This document shows positions 26,889-35,447 of a DNA stretch of 64,000 nt, piece after piece; within the stretch, counting starts at the first letter, position 1; the number at the start of each line of letters is the position of its first letter. Made by a program: the position numbers and the translations under genes. The notes under the pieces were generated by a model. The model made no database searches and was not told where the DNA came from. It saw nothing but the letters and a program-made list of their open reading frames with translations. Location of the stretch: NCBI RefSeq assembly GCF_902168135.1, contig NZ_CABHOL010000022.1, forward strand, positions 20,016 through 84,015, written 5' to 3'. Origin of the DNA: an uncultured Fluviicola sp. Its GTDB lineage: Bacteria > Bacteroidota > Bacteroidia > Flavobacteriales_D > Crocinitomicaceae.

Positions 26889-27172
26889 CTAAGTCAATAA
26901 CTTCAGTTAGACTTATCAGGAGAGAAGAGAGAATCAGTTCTGTGTGTTTTAGAGAAACCAAGGTAGAATTTTTGTTTTACATTTTCAATAAAATTCAAAG
27001 ATCAGGTTCAATTTTATCACCAACGAACTTAGTTCTTTCCGGCTTGGTTGTTTTTTGTAGTAAGGGAAAAGAAGCTGTTGAACGAATTCGCTAGTTGGTA
27101 TTATTTTTTCATGGAATGAATAAATAAAGGGTTCGGCTGAATATTTTTTGACGGAATTTGATAGAGGTATAA
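26889..27172. other. Intergenic region without recognised gene
   Basis: This stretch between the DUF1800 promoter and the lpdA terminator is AT-rich. A 77-codon open frame in it (26861-27094) has no family resemblance and starts inside the promoter region, so it is probably not a gene. Nothing else was recognised. Confidence 0.4.
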
Positions 27173-27210
27173 AACAGGTAGGGCCGCGGTTAATCGCGGC
27201 CCTACCTGTT
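27173..27210 (-). terminator. Perfect palindromic terminator of lpdA
   Basis: A 16-base perfect stem (AACAGGTAGGGCCGCG on the plus strand) with a six-base loop is followed on the minus strand by TTTTATA. It lies 14 bases after the lpdA stop. It is a member of the GC-rich palindrome family. Confidence 0.8.
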
Positions 27211-27223
27211 TTTGGTTTATTTT

Positions 27224-28615
27224 TTACAAATGGATCACTTCACCGTATGCCGCAGCAGCAGCTTCCATCACTGCTTCAGACATGGTTGGATGCGGGTGAA
27301 CCGTTTTGATCAATTCTTCACCGGTTACTTCCAGTTTACGGATAGCAACGATCTCAGCGATCATTTCGGTCACGTTAGCTCCGATCATGTGAGCTCCTAA
27401 TAATTCACCGTATTTCGCATCGAAGATCAATTTTACGAAACCGTCTTTCGCGCCTGCAGCAGATGCTTTACCGGATGCAGAGAACGGGAATTTACCCACT
27501 TTGATTTCCATTCCAGCTTCTTTTGCTGCTTTTTCTGTTATACCAACAGATGCAACTTCAGGAGAGCAGTAGGTACATCCCGGGATATTTCCGTAATCCA
27601 ATGGCTCCGGATGGTGGCCTGCAATTTTCTCCACACAGATAATTCCTTCCGCAGAAGCAACATGTGCCAACGCAGCTGTAGGAATAACATCTCCGATTGC
27701 GAAGTAACCAGGGATATTTGTCTGGTAGAAATCGTTTACAAGGATTCTTCCTTTGTCAACAACGATTCCCAATTCTTCCAATCCGATGTTTTCAATATTT
27801 GCCTGGATACCAACTGCAGAAAGAACTACATCACATTCGATCTTTTCTTCTCCTTTAGCTGTTTTCACAGTAACCACACATCCTTTTCCGGAAGTGTCTA
27901 CTGATTCAACAGATGCATTTGTCATAATGTTGATTCCTGCTTTTTTGAAGGATTTCTCCAATTGCTTGGATACTTCTTCGTCTTCGATAGGAACTACATT
28001 CGGTAAATATTCTACGATAGTAACTTCTGTTCCGATTGCATTGTAGAAATAAGCAAATTCCACACCGATAGCTCCCGAACCAACAACAACCATTTTCTTA
28101 GGTTGCGTTTTCATGCTCATTGCTTCGCGGTAACCGATGATCTTAGATCCGTCTTGCGGTAAGTTCGGTAATTGGCGGGAACGGGCTCCGGTTGCAATGA
28201 TGATTCCTTTATCCGCAGTATATTCAGTTACTTTCCCGTCTTCTCCGGTAACAGCTACTTTTTTTCCTGCTTTCAGAACGCCGGTTCCCTTAATCACATC
28301 AATCTTGTTCTTCTTCATCAGGAATTGGATTCCCTGGCTCATTCCGTTGGCAACACCTCTGGAACGATCAACCATTCCTCCGAAATCTGCTTTTGAATCC
28401 TTCACGGTAATTCCGTAATCAGACGCATGTTGAATGTATTCGAACACATTCGCACTTTTTAATAATGCTTTTGTTGGAATACATCCCCAGTTCAAACAGA
28501 TTCCACCCAATGAATCACGCTCTACAACTGCAGTTTTCAAACCTAATTGCGATGCGCGAATAGCGGCAACATATCCGCCGGGACCACTCCCAATAACTAT
28601 GATATCGTAATTCAT
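27224..28615 (-). CDS. lpdA: Dihydrolipoyl dehydrogenase (E3)
   Basis: The 463-residue flavoprotein reoxidises dihydrolipoyl groups of the 2-oxoacid dehydrogenase complexes using NAD. It has the FAD-binding GSGPGGYVAA at residues 9-18, the redox disulfide Cys40/Cys45 in GGICLNWGCIPTK, a second GSGAIGVEFA NAD site and the C-terminal HPHPTMSEA with the His-Glu pair at the dimer interface. ATG 28615 is preferred over a TTG four codons upstream because the mature fold begins there. It stands alone rather than with the pyruvate dehydrogenase genes at 45.2 kb. Confidence 0.96.
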   Translation of the reverse strand: MNYDIIVIGSGPGGYVAAIRASQLGLKTAVVERDSLGGICLNWGCIPTKALLKSANVFEYIQHASDYGITVKDSKADFGGMVDRSRGVANGMSQGIQFLMKKNKIDVIKGTGVLKAGKKVAVTGEDGKVTEYTADKGIIIATGARSRQLPNLPQDGSKIIGYREAMSMKTQPKKMVVVGSGAIGVEFAYFYNAIGTEVTIVEYLPNVVPIEDEEVSKQLEKSFKKAGINIMTNASVESVDTSGKGCVVTVKTAKGEEKIECDVVLSAVGIQANIENIGLEELGIVVDKGRILVNDFYQTNIPGYFAIGDVIPTAALAHVASAEGIICVEKIAGHHPEPLDYGNIPGCTYCSPEVASVGITEKAAKEAGMEIKVGKFPFSASGKASAAGAKDGFVKLIFDAKYGELLGAHMIGANVTEMIAEIVAIRKLEVTGEELIKTVHPHPTMSEAVMEAAAAAYGEVIHL

Positions 28616-28726
28616 TTCTTTTTTCAATAAAATGTAATGGGACGAAATTAATCAATTCTCAGGAATTGTGAACGAATCTACCTGCGAATTCACACAGATA
28701 ATACTTATCGCTAAGATATGAACCTG

Positions 28727-28813
28727 TTTCTCCCGCAGATAGCGCCGATTACGCTGATTTTATGTAGTTGTTCCAGCAGTCTGTCGGCTTAATCAGCTAG
28801 ATCTGTGGGAGAT
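28727..28813. repeat. Imperfect inverted repeat element
   Basis: The arms CTCCCGCAGAT and ATCTGTGGGAG flank about 60 bases containing further related blocks (GATTACGCTGATT, GGCTTAATCAGCT). It looks like a decayed miniature palindromic repeat in the gap between lpdA and the M61 peptidase gene. Confidence 0.4.
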
Positions 28814-28855
28814 TTCTTTATTCTATCAAATACACGGTTTTCTTTGTGGATTTTC

Positions 28856-28863
28856 TAATTTTG
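28856..28863 (+). promoter_or_regulatory. -7 box of the M61 peptidase gene
   Basis: TAATTTTG matches TAnnTTTG and ends 15 bases before ATG 28879. It lies inside the longer frame that begins with GTG at 28846, which argues for the ATG start. Confidence 0.55.
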
Positions 28864-28878
28864 ACGAAAATTCATCCA

Positions 28879-30588
28879 ATGGCTCAGTATCATATCGCTA
28901 TCGAACAAGCAAACCAGCAATACATTCAATTCAAAGTAATTTTTGAAAATGTAGCACCGAATACGGTTATTCATTTGCCGAAATGGAGACCCGGAAGGTA
29001 TGAACTAGGCAATTTTGCTAAGAATGTCAGAGGTTTTAAAGTTTTCAACGCGGAAGGAAAAGCGGTTGATTTTCGAAAAATTGATCTTTCTTCCTGGGAA
29101 ATTGGTGTTTCTGAGCCAACAACCATTCGAGTAGAGTACAGTTATTATGCCTCCGAATTAAATGCAGGATCAACATACCTCAATAAGCAGATGTTGTATG
29201 TCAACCCGGTGAACTGTTTTATTTACCAGGAAGGAAAAAAAGACGAAGCTTGTGAAGTGATACTCAACATTCCTTCAGATTGGAATGTTGCGGGCTCGAT
29301 GGAAAGAGAAGGAACTGTTTTGAGAGCAGCGGATTTTGACGAGCTTGCCGATTCACCGTTCATTTGTTCGGCAACTTTGCAATACAATCAATACGAATCA
29401 CATGGAACGATCTTCCATTTGTGGTTCCAGGGTGACTGCGCAGTAGATTGGTCACGTTTGATCAAAGATTTCAAAGCATTTACGGATAAGCAGATCGAGA
29501 AATTCATAGAATTCCCGGTTCCGCATTACCATTTCCTGTTCCACATCCTGCCATACAAAGCGTATCATGGAGTGGAACACCAGAAATCAACGGTGATTGC
29601 TCTCGGACCAACATATGACGTCTTTGGAGCACTTTATACGGAGCTATTGGGAGTTTCTTCCCATGAATTGTACCATACCTGGAATGTGAAAGCCATCCGC
29701 CCGATTGAAATGTTCCCTTACGATTATCAAAAAGAGAATTTATCCAAATTGGGGTATCTGTGTGAAGGTGTAACAACATACATGGGAGATTTGATGCTTT
29801 ACAAATCAGGTGTATTCACTTTGAATCAATATTTGCATGAATTCACCGGACAGCTTCAAAAGCATTTCGATAATTTCGGCCGTTTCCATTATTCCGTTGC
29901 AGATTCATCTTATGATACCTGGCTGGATGGTTATGTACCGGGTGCACCGGGCCGTAAAGTTTCCATTTATACGGAGGGTTGTTTGCTGGCATTTGTATGT
30001 GATGTAAAAATCCGCGAATACTCTGCAAACAAACATGGTTTGGACGAATTGATGAAGCGCTTGTATTTCAATTTCGCGCTAAATGGAAAAGGAGTCAGTG
30101 AAGAAGATTATTTAGGCTTATTGAAAGAACTGGCTGGTGACGGAACGGAAGAACTGATTAAAGATTATTTCTATGGGACAAGACCGTTTGAAGCCATTTT
30201 GACTGAAGCGCTTGAATCTATCGGGTTGGAACTGACTCATCAACCAAACCAGAAATACTCCGCCGGAAGAGTTGGGTTTAAAGCAGTGTCTCACGGAGCA
30301 CATTTCCTGGTAGCGGCAATATATCCGGGATCGCCTGCTGACTTGGCGGGACTCATGATCAATGATGAGATCATCGGTGTGAATGAATTCAAAGTAAATG
30401 GTGATATCGACAATTGGCTGCAGTACCTGGATGATCAGAACAAACGGTTAACAGTGATACGTCAGGGAAAAATACTCGAATTGCCGTTACCGGAAGTTCA
30501 GCGAAGCTTCTATTTGGAATATGGTGTGAGTGTTATTGAAAATCCGAATAATGCTCAGAAAAAAGCATTTGAACATTGGAAAGCTTAA
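28879..30588 (+). CDS. M61 glycyl aminopeptidase family metalloprotease with PDZ domain
   Basis: From ATG 28879 the protein has 569 residues. It shows the M61 N-terminal beta domain (HLPKWRPGRYELGNFAKNV), the zinc motif HELYH at residues 262-266 within SSHELYHTWN, the downstream LCEGVTTYMGDLML with the third-ligand glutamate, and a PDZ domain near 470-540 (GSPADLAGLMINDEIIGVN). No signal peptide is visible, so it is probably cytoplasmic. A GTG at 28846 would extend it by 11 residues but overlaps the promoter box. Confidence 0.93.
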   Translation: MAQYHIAIEQANQQYIQFKVIFENVAPNTVIHLPKWRPGRYELGNFAKNVRGFKVFNAEGKAVDFRKIDLSSWEIGVSEPTTIRVEYSYYASELNAGSTYLNKQMLYVNPVNCFIYQEGKKDEACEVILNIPSDWNVAGSMEREGTVLRAADFDELADSPFICSATLQYNQYESHGTIFHLWFQGDCAVDWSRLIKDFKAFTDKQIEKFIEFPVPHYHFLFHILPYKAYHGVEHQKSTVIALGPTYDVFGALYTELLGVSSHELYHTWNVKAIRPIEMFPYDYQKENLSKLGYLCEGVTTYMGDLMLYKSGVFTLNQYLHEFTGQLQKHFDNFGRFHYSVADSSYDTWLDGYVPGAPGRKVSIYTEGCLLAFVCDVKIREYSANKHGLDELMKRLYFNFALNGKGVSEEDYLGLLKELAGDGTEELIKDYFYGTRPFEAILTEALESIGLELTHQPNQKYSAGRVGFKAVSHGAHFLVAAIYPGSPADLAGLMINDEIIGVNEFKVNGDIDNWLQYLDDQNKRLTVIRQGKILELPLPEVQRSFYLEYGVSVIENPNNAQKKAFEHWKA

Positions 30589-30748
30589 GAGCGAAGTTTT
30601 CAAAATCAGGTGAATAAATTTTCTGTCTGAAAGGTAATCTCGCAAAGTTGCTGAGCTTCGTGTTTTCTGAATTTTTCCGCGATTAAAACGCTTACCAATT
30701 AGTTGCCGGCGAATATAAATTCCGCCCGATTAAGGGATTTCTATTGAT

Positions 30749-30756
30749 TAGTTTTG
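30749..30756 (+). promoter_or_regulatory. -7 box of the 30773-31732 gene
   Basis: TAGTTTTG matches TAnnTTTG and lies 16 bases before the ATG, the same spacing as at 13301 and 28856. Confidence 0.5.
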
Positions 30757-30772
30757 TCAAAAATTTTACAAA

Positions 30773-31732
30773 ATGATCAATCAAAATGGCTTTAAAATAG
30801 CACTAATAGGTGCTGTTCTTATTTTTTCGAATTCAGTAAGCGCACAATTCAAATTTTCAAGAGTCAATGTAGCTGACGGTGTTAAAACGGTAGTAAAATC
30901 GGGCGATAAAGTTGATCTGCGTATCAGTCCGGCAGGTAATGTTGAGCAAAACTTCGTAGTTGATTTGGATCTTGCAGCATTTAAGAAAGCATATAAGTAT
31001 GATGTGATAATCGTTTCTTATTTGCGTAATGACAAGGCTAACTTTTCATACATCCATGAACTGGAGTCGGTACTTAACACGAAAAAATATGCGGGAAAGG
31101 GGATAGTACCTGTTTATGCGTACGACAATAAAAAATTCAAAGAAACAGATTACAGAACACTTGCAAAGGATTTGATCGAATACGAAGGTCCAACACCTGT
31201 TTCACGAAAAATTGCTGTATATGGTAGTTTTATCACGGGTGAAGAAGGATATTTTGATGCAAATGACATGTACCAGTTCAGAAATAAGTATTCCGAAGGA
31301 GAACTTCTCGGTTTTATTGAGTTGAATACTATTTACAACAAGAAACAAATTGACGATTACAACGCTAAGAAAAAGGGTCAGGAGTATGCAGATGCAGAAA
31401 GGCACGTTCAAAATTTGCAATACAATTTCAAAAGAAATGTATTGGAAAATGTGAATCAATACTTAGCTCCGGTTGTCGCAACTCCGATTTACGGGGCATT
31501 GGCAGATGGTTTGACAGAAGTTTGGGATTGGAAGGTAAAAGCAACCGAAGCTATTAAATCTCCTGAGAATGCAGATAAATACATTGCCGCGGTTGCAGAA
31601 TTAGATAAAGACTATGAATTGCTGCAGACAATCGCTTCCAAGGATAAAAATATCCTAAAGACTTTGAATAAAGAAATTAAGACGAAGAAAACAACCCAGG
31701 AAAAGTGGGATTATCTCCAGACGAATAAATAG
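30773..31732 (+). CDS. Secreted protein of unknown function
   Basis: The 319-residue protein has a signal peptide ending in SVSAQ. The mature part is mixed alpha/beta, lysine-rich, and ends in a charged helical stretch (IKTKKTTQEKW) that could form a coiled coil. There is no lipobox, transmembrane segment or T9SS domain, so it is predicted to be periplasmic. I do not recognise the family. It is monocistronic with a good -7 box and a palindromic terminator. Confidence 0.75.
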   Translation: MINQNGFKIALIGAVLIFSNSVSAQFKFSRVNVADGVKTVVKSGDKVDLRISPAGNVEQNFVVDLDLAAFKKAYKYDVIIVSYLRNDKANFSYIHELESVLNTKKYAGKGIVPVYAYDNKKFKETDYRTLAKDLIEYEGPTPVSRKIAVYGSFITGEEGYFDANDMYQFRNKYSEGELLGFIELNTIYNKKQIDDYNAKKKGQEYADAERHVQNLQYNFKRNVLENVNQYLAPVVATPIYGALADGLTEVWDWKVKATEAIKSPENADKYIAAVAELDKDYELLQTIASKDKNILKTLNKEIKTKKTTQEKWDYLQTNK

Positions 31733-31754
31733 TTAATGATATCAAAAAATGTGC

Positions 31755-31788
31755 AGGGACGCGAAGCTTCGCGTCCCTTCCTGTTTTT
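31755..31788 (+). terminator. Perfect palindromic terminator between convergent genes
   Basis: A 24-base perfect palindrome (arms AGGGACGCGAAG) at 31755-31778 is followed by CTGTTTTTTA. T-rich sequence also lies on the other strand, so it may serve both convergent genes. It is a palindrome family member. Confidence 0.8.
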
Positions 31789-31801
31789 TATAATAGATAC
31801 T

Positions 31802-34800
31802 CTATCTCAATAAATGAATATGTCCGGTTTTCGTGTTTTTCTTGTCATTTCCGGATGATTTGAAGCGAACAGTCCAGGTATAAATTCCGGCAGTGCATAG
31901 TTCACCGTTATAGGTTCCGTCCCAGCCATACTGTGTATCGTTGGATTCAAATAAAGTTTCTCCCCAGCGGTTGTAAATAGTCAGGGTGTAATTATACGGA
32001 TCAAACCCTGAAGTAAATACCGGTGCGAATACGTTGTTGAATTCATCTCCGTCAGGTGTAAATGTGTTCGGAACATAGTAAACCAGCTCTTCCTGGATTG
32101 TTACGGAAAGTCTGGCTGTATCCGGACAGTTTCCGGCATTGTTTGCAACAAGTGTAATCACATAATTTCCGGCTTCTTCGGTATAAGTGTGGCTTGGGTT
32201 GAACAAATTGCTGGTAGCTCCGTCGCCAAAATCCCATGAATAAGCCGAAGCGTTAGAGGAAGTGTTGAATGTGTGGAATTCAGGATTCATCAAACCATGA
32301 ACCGGATTATTGACTGAAAACTGGGCATCAGCATTCGGTAAGGCACAAATGAAACCTGGAAAAGATGTTGTAGTCGAGCATCCTGACTGGCTGGTAGAAG
32401 TAACAGTGATATCATAGCATCCTGCACCATTGAATGTGTGAGTGACACTATCCGGCTGATTTGAATTCGAAGAACCGTCACCAAAATTCCATGTCACTGA
32501 ACCTGATGGTATGCTTTCATCAATAATAGAAGCAGTAAAAGGTGCACAGCCGGTGGATTGCTGCGTAGAAATCTGGACTACAGGCATTGGATTTACTACA
32601 ATGGTTGTTGTTCCGGGGGTGGCACATCCTCCGCTAACAGTATAACTGATCGTGTGAGAACCAGCTCCCGCTTGCGAAGGTGAGAATTCACCCGTGCCTG
32701 CATTCACAATTCCATTACCAGCCCATGTTCCTCCGGCAATACTTGCGTAAAGAATCTCATTTGTTCCAGCTTCACAGAAAGGGCCGGCAGCTGTTATAAC
32801 AGGTACTTGACCGGAATTCACAATCACGTTGGTTGTTGCGGATGAGGTACAACCGTTTAATGTTGTTGTAACGGTATAGGTTCCGCCCGCACTAATGGTG
32901 GCTGTATTAGAAACATTTTGTGTGTTGGCACTGAATCCGTTCGGACCTGACCAGCTGTAGCTTGTTCCCGGAAGGCTTGTTGCCTGCAACTGCATCGTAC
33001 TTCCTTCACATAAAGGACCGTTATTCGTAGCCGTAACTGTTGGTACCGGGTTGACGGTTAAAGTCATACTTGCGTTTGCAGAACAAGATCCTGTGGTTCC
33101 TGTAACGGTATAGGTTGTTGTAACCGTTGGATTTGCGGTGACAGTTGTTCCTGTGGTTGATGATAACCCTGCAGACGGACTCCAACTGTAATTCGTCGCT
33201 CCGGAAGCAGTTAAGGTTGTGGACGCACCGTTGCAGATACTAGTGTTAGGAGATACTGAAACGACAACGGGAGTAACTGTAACGGTTACAGGTAAAGATG
33301 CCGTACAGCTTCCACTGGTTCCGGAAACCGTGTAAGTGGTAGTCGTTGTGGGGTTTGCAGTAACAGATGCACCGGTTGTTGAGGATAAACCTGTGGACGG
33401 TGACCAGGAATAATTCGTTGCCCCACCTGCCGTCAAAATGGTTGAACCACCATTACAGATACTTGCATTCGGAGATACGGTTAATGCAAGCGGGGTCACA
33501 GTAACGGTAACGGTTTGTGTCGAAGAACAACTTCCATTCGTTCCTGTAACGGTATAAGTTGTTGTCGTAGCCGGGCTCGCAGTTACACTTGCTCCTGTTG
33601 AAGCCGATAACCCGGTTGCAGGTGACCAGGAATAATTTGTTGCACCACTCGCAGTGAGTGTGGTGGACGCACCGTTGCAAATACTTGCGTTGGGAGAAAC
33701 AGTAAGGTTCAAAGGAGTAACGGTAACAGTTGTTGTTGCAGTTGCTGAACAGGAACCGTTAGTTCCGGTTACGGTATAAGTGGTCGTTGTTGTCGGATTT
33801 GCCGTAACCGTTGCACCTGTTGCAGCAGACAAACCGGTTGTGGGCGACCAGGTATAATTCGTTGCGCCGCTGGCCGTTAAAGTCGTGGAAGCTCCCGAAC
33901 AAATCGTAGTACTTGGGGTTACGCCCACAGTTAACGGAGCAACCGTAACTGTAACTGTAGCATTACTCGTACAGCCAGCAGTTGTTCCTGTTACAGTATA
34001 AGTTGTAGTTGTTGCCGGACTTGCCGTTACTGTGGCACCGGTAGTTGAAGACAAACCTGTTGACGGTGACCAGGTGTAAGTTCCTGCACCGCTTGCAGTA
34101 AGGGTTGCACTTCCTCCGGTACAAATGGTTTGGGCGGCAGGTGGAGTAACTGTAGCGCTATTTACGGTAATAGTTGTAGAGGATGATGCATTACAAGGAG
34201 CAACTCCTACGGAATAGTTAATGGTATGTGTTCCGATTCCGGCTGAAGCAGGGTTAAATACTCCGCTGGAAGAAACTCCCGGTCCTGACCAGGTTCCTCC
34301 CATATCTGCGGCAATTAACTGGGTTGTTCCGGAAGTCACACAAAACGGTCCTGCAGGTGTAATTGCAGGGTTTGGCGGGCCTGATTGAGCACCGGTTGGA
34401 CTCAGTGATAGTGTGAAATTGCTGGAACTTCCGCTCCAGTTCTCAACAAGGATCATGATTTCCTGACCGGCAGTAACCATCGGTGCCGGTACAGATGCAC
34501 TGCACGGAAAAGAAGTTCCGAATTGGTTACAGCCGCTTGATGAACTGGCATAATTACAGCCTATCTCATTGATTGGGTTTTGAATGGCTGTACAAGGAGA
34601 TTGTCCGTTTGGAATATTGAAAACAGCCACATCCAGGAAACCTGAATTGGAGTTTCCGTCAATAAGCATGTTTAAAGGACCGGATGTTGTAATGTGCAGA
34701 ATGATGTATCCCATATTCGGTCCGAAGAAATCGAGACAGGAACTCACAACCGGTCCCGGATTAACAAAGGTAAATGGACCTGCGGTTCCCGAAGCACAAA

Positions 34801-34918
34801 TAGATGTATTGGTGTTACACTGTGCATTTGCGGATTGAGTTCCGGTTGTTAGAAGGAAAAAAATAAAAAAGGAAAAAGGGAAGAGGAGAGTAACGAGTAG
34901 TGATTTAATGTATTTCAT
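31802..34918 (-). CDS. Large repeat adhesin with PKD domains and type B T9SS (gliding-motility-associated) C-terminus
   Basis: The 1038-residue protein has a long signal peptide ending in ANAQC and an N-terminal domain of about 170 residues. Five tandem Ig-like repeats of about 74 residues follow, each built on the pattern SICNGASTTLTASGATNY, then WSP and TTTTYTVTGT. After an immunoglobulin-like stretch come two PKD domains (VTWNFGDGSS and YSWDFGDGAT) and a C-terminal type B T9SS domain with VPNTFTPDGDEFN and IYNRWGETLF. It should be exposed on the surface and act in adhesion, motility or biofilm. ATG 34918 is preferred over a TTG at 34933; it overlaps the upstream gene by 14 bases. Confidence 0.92.
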   Translation of the reverse strand: MKYIKSLLVTLLFPFSFFIFFLLTTGTQSANAQCNTNTSICASGTAGPFTFVNPGPVVSSCLDFFGPNMGYIILHITTSGPLNMLIDGNSNSGFLDVAVFNIPNGQSPCTAIQNPINEIGCNYASSSSGCNQFGTSFPCSASVPAPMVTAGQEIMILVENWSGSSSNFTLSLSPTGAQSGPPNPAITPAGPFCVTSGTTQLIAADMGGTWSGPGVSSSGVFNPASAGIGTHTINYSVGVAPCNASSSTTITVNSATVTPPAAQTICTGGSATLTASGAGTYTWSPSTGLSSTTGATVTASPATTTTYTVTGTTAGCTSNATVTVTVAPLTVGVTPSTTICSGASTTLTASGATNYTWSPTTGLSAATGATVTANPTTTTTYTVTGTNGSCSATATTTVTVTPLNLTVSPNASICNGASTTLTASGATNYSWSPATGLSASTGASVTASPATTTTYTVTGTNGSCSSTQTVTVTVTPLALTVSPNASICNGGSTILTAGGATNYSWSPSTGLSSTTGASVTANPTTTTTYTVSGTSGSCTASLPVTVTVTPVVVSVSPNTSICNGASTTLTASGATNYSWSPSAGLSSTTGTTVTANPTVTTTYTVTGTTGSCSANASMTLTVNPVPTVTATNNGPLCEGSTMQLQATSLPGTSYSWSGPNGFSANTQNVSNTATISAGGTYTVTTTLNGCTSSATTNVIVNSGQVPVITAAGPFCEAGTNEILYASIAGGTWAGNGIVNAGTGEFSPSQAGAGSHTISYTVSGGCATPGTTTIVVNPMPVVQISTQQSTGCAPFTASIIDESIPSGSVTWNFGDGSSNSNQPDSVTHTFNGAGCYDITVTSTSQSGCSTTTSFPGFICALPNADAQFSVNNPVHGLMNPEFHTFNTSSNASAYSWDFGDGATSNLFNPSHTYTEEAGNYVITLVANNAGNCPDTARLSVTIQEELVYYVPNTFTPDGDEFNNVFAPVFTSGFDPYNYTLTIYNRWGETLFESNDTQYGWDGTYNGELCTAGIYTWTVRFKSSGNDKKNTKTGHIHLLR
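33050..34160 (-). repeat. Five tandem 222-bp coding repeats in the adhesin
   Basis: Direct repeats with a period of about 222 bp encode the five Ig-like modules. Near-identical anchors (for example the GGAGATAC/GGAGAAAC blocks at about 33250, 33472 and 33693) show the spacing. The repeats are divergent enough to distinguish but could recombine or be collapsed in assembly. Confidence 0.8.
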
Positions 34919-35339
34919 AGCCGTTGTATCCAAAATGTGAAACTAATTCGTTGATGATTACAGGTGTAAGCTGCTCATTGCAGTTGATGCGCACGGAAGT
35001 GAAGTCATCACTGAAATCAATGACATTTACATAGGAGTAGTGCGATTTTAAACGAAGATTTACCTTTTCTTCTCTTTGAGAATCACCTAACGGACGGTAA
35101 GAAACAAAAGTGAAAGTAAAATTGTCCGGTTGATGTATGATACATGAAGGGTTATTTCCCGATTGATGAAGCAGCATGTCAACTTCAGAAGTAGACTGAC
35201 CATTGGAGATCAATTGGGAACGAACCGAGTTCAAAGAATCAACGACGGATTGAGTTTGACCGAATGTTATAGTTGAAAAAACCATAAGCGAAACGGAAAG
35301 AACATAGCGCAGCAGCTCTGCTTTAGTGTAGTAATACAT
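34905..35339 (-). CDS. Small secreted protein coupled to the T9SS adhesin
   Basis: The 144-residue product has a basic N-terminus, a hydrophobic segment and a signal cleavage site near TFGQ. The mature 110 residues have no recognised domain; two cysteines (in NPSCIIHQP and RINCNEQL) might form a disulfide. Its 3' end overlaps the start of the large adhesin gene by 14 bases, so the two are translationally coupled, and it may assist that protein. A TATATTCG -7-like box precedes it. Confidence 0.7.
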   Translation of the reverse strand: MYYYTKAELLRYVLSVSLMVFSTITFGQTQSVVDSLNSVRSQLISNGQSTSEVDMLLHQSGNNPSCIIHQPDNFTFTFVSYRPLGDSQREEKVNLRLKSHYSYVNVIDFSDDFTSVRINCNEQLTPVIINELVSHFGYNGYEIH

Positions 35340-35406
35340 TATAAATTAGTTTCGTGTTCGAATATAGAACGAAACAATTGATTAGTGGTTGCCTAAATTG
35401 TTAATT

Positions 35407-35436
35407 AAAAAAGCGTGTTATTGTTAACACGCTTTT
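35407..35436 (-). terminator. Intrinsic terminator of the TonB receptor gene
   Basis: On the minus strand, a 12-base perfect stem AAAAGCGTGTTA/TAACACGCTTTT with a four-base loop ends in a run of T residues, 12 bases after the receptor stop codon. Confidence 0.85.
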
Positions 35437-35447
35437 CGAAAATAAGG

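Noticed and set aside
26861..27094. A 77-codon forward frame in the gap between DUF1800 and lpdA
   Set aside because: It begins inside the DUF1800 promoter region, has no recognisable features and reads like random AT-rich sequence.
33050..34160. 222-bp periodic repeats considered as a non-coding repeat array
   Set aside because: They stay in frame within the adhesin gene and encode Ig-like modules.
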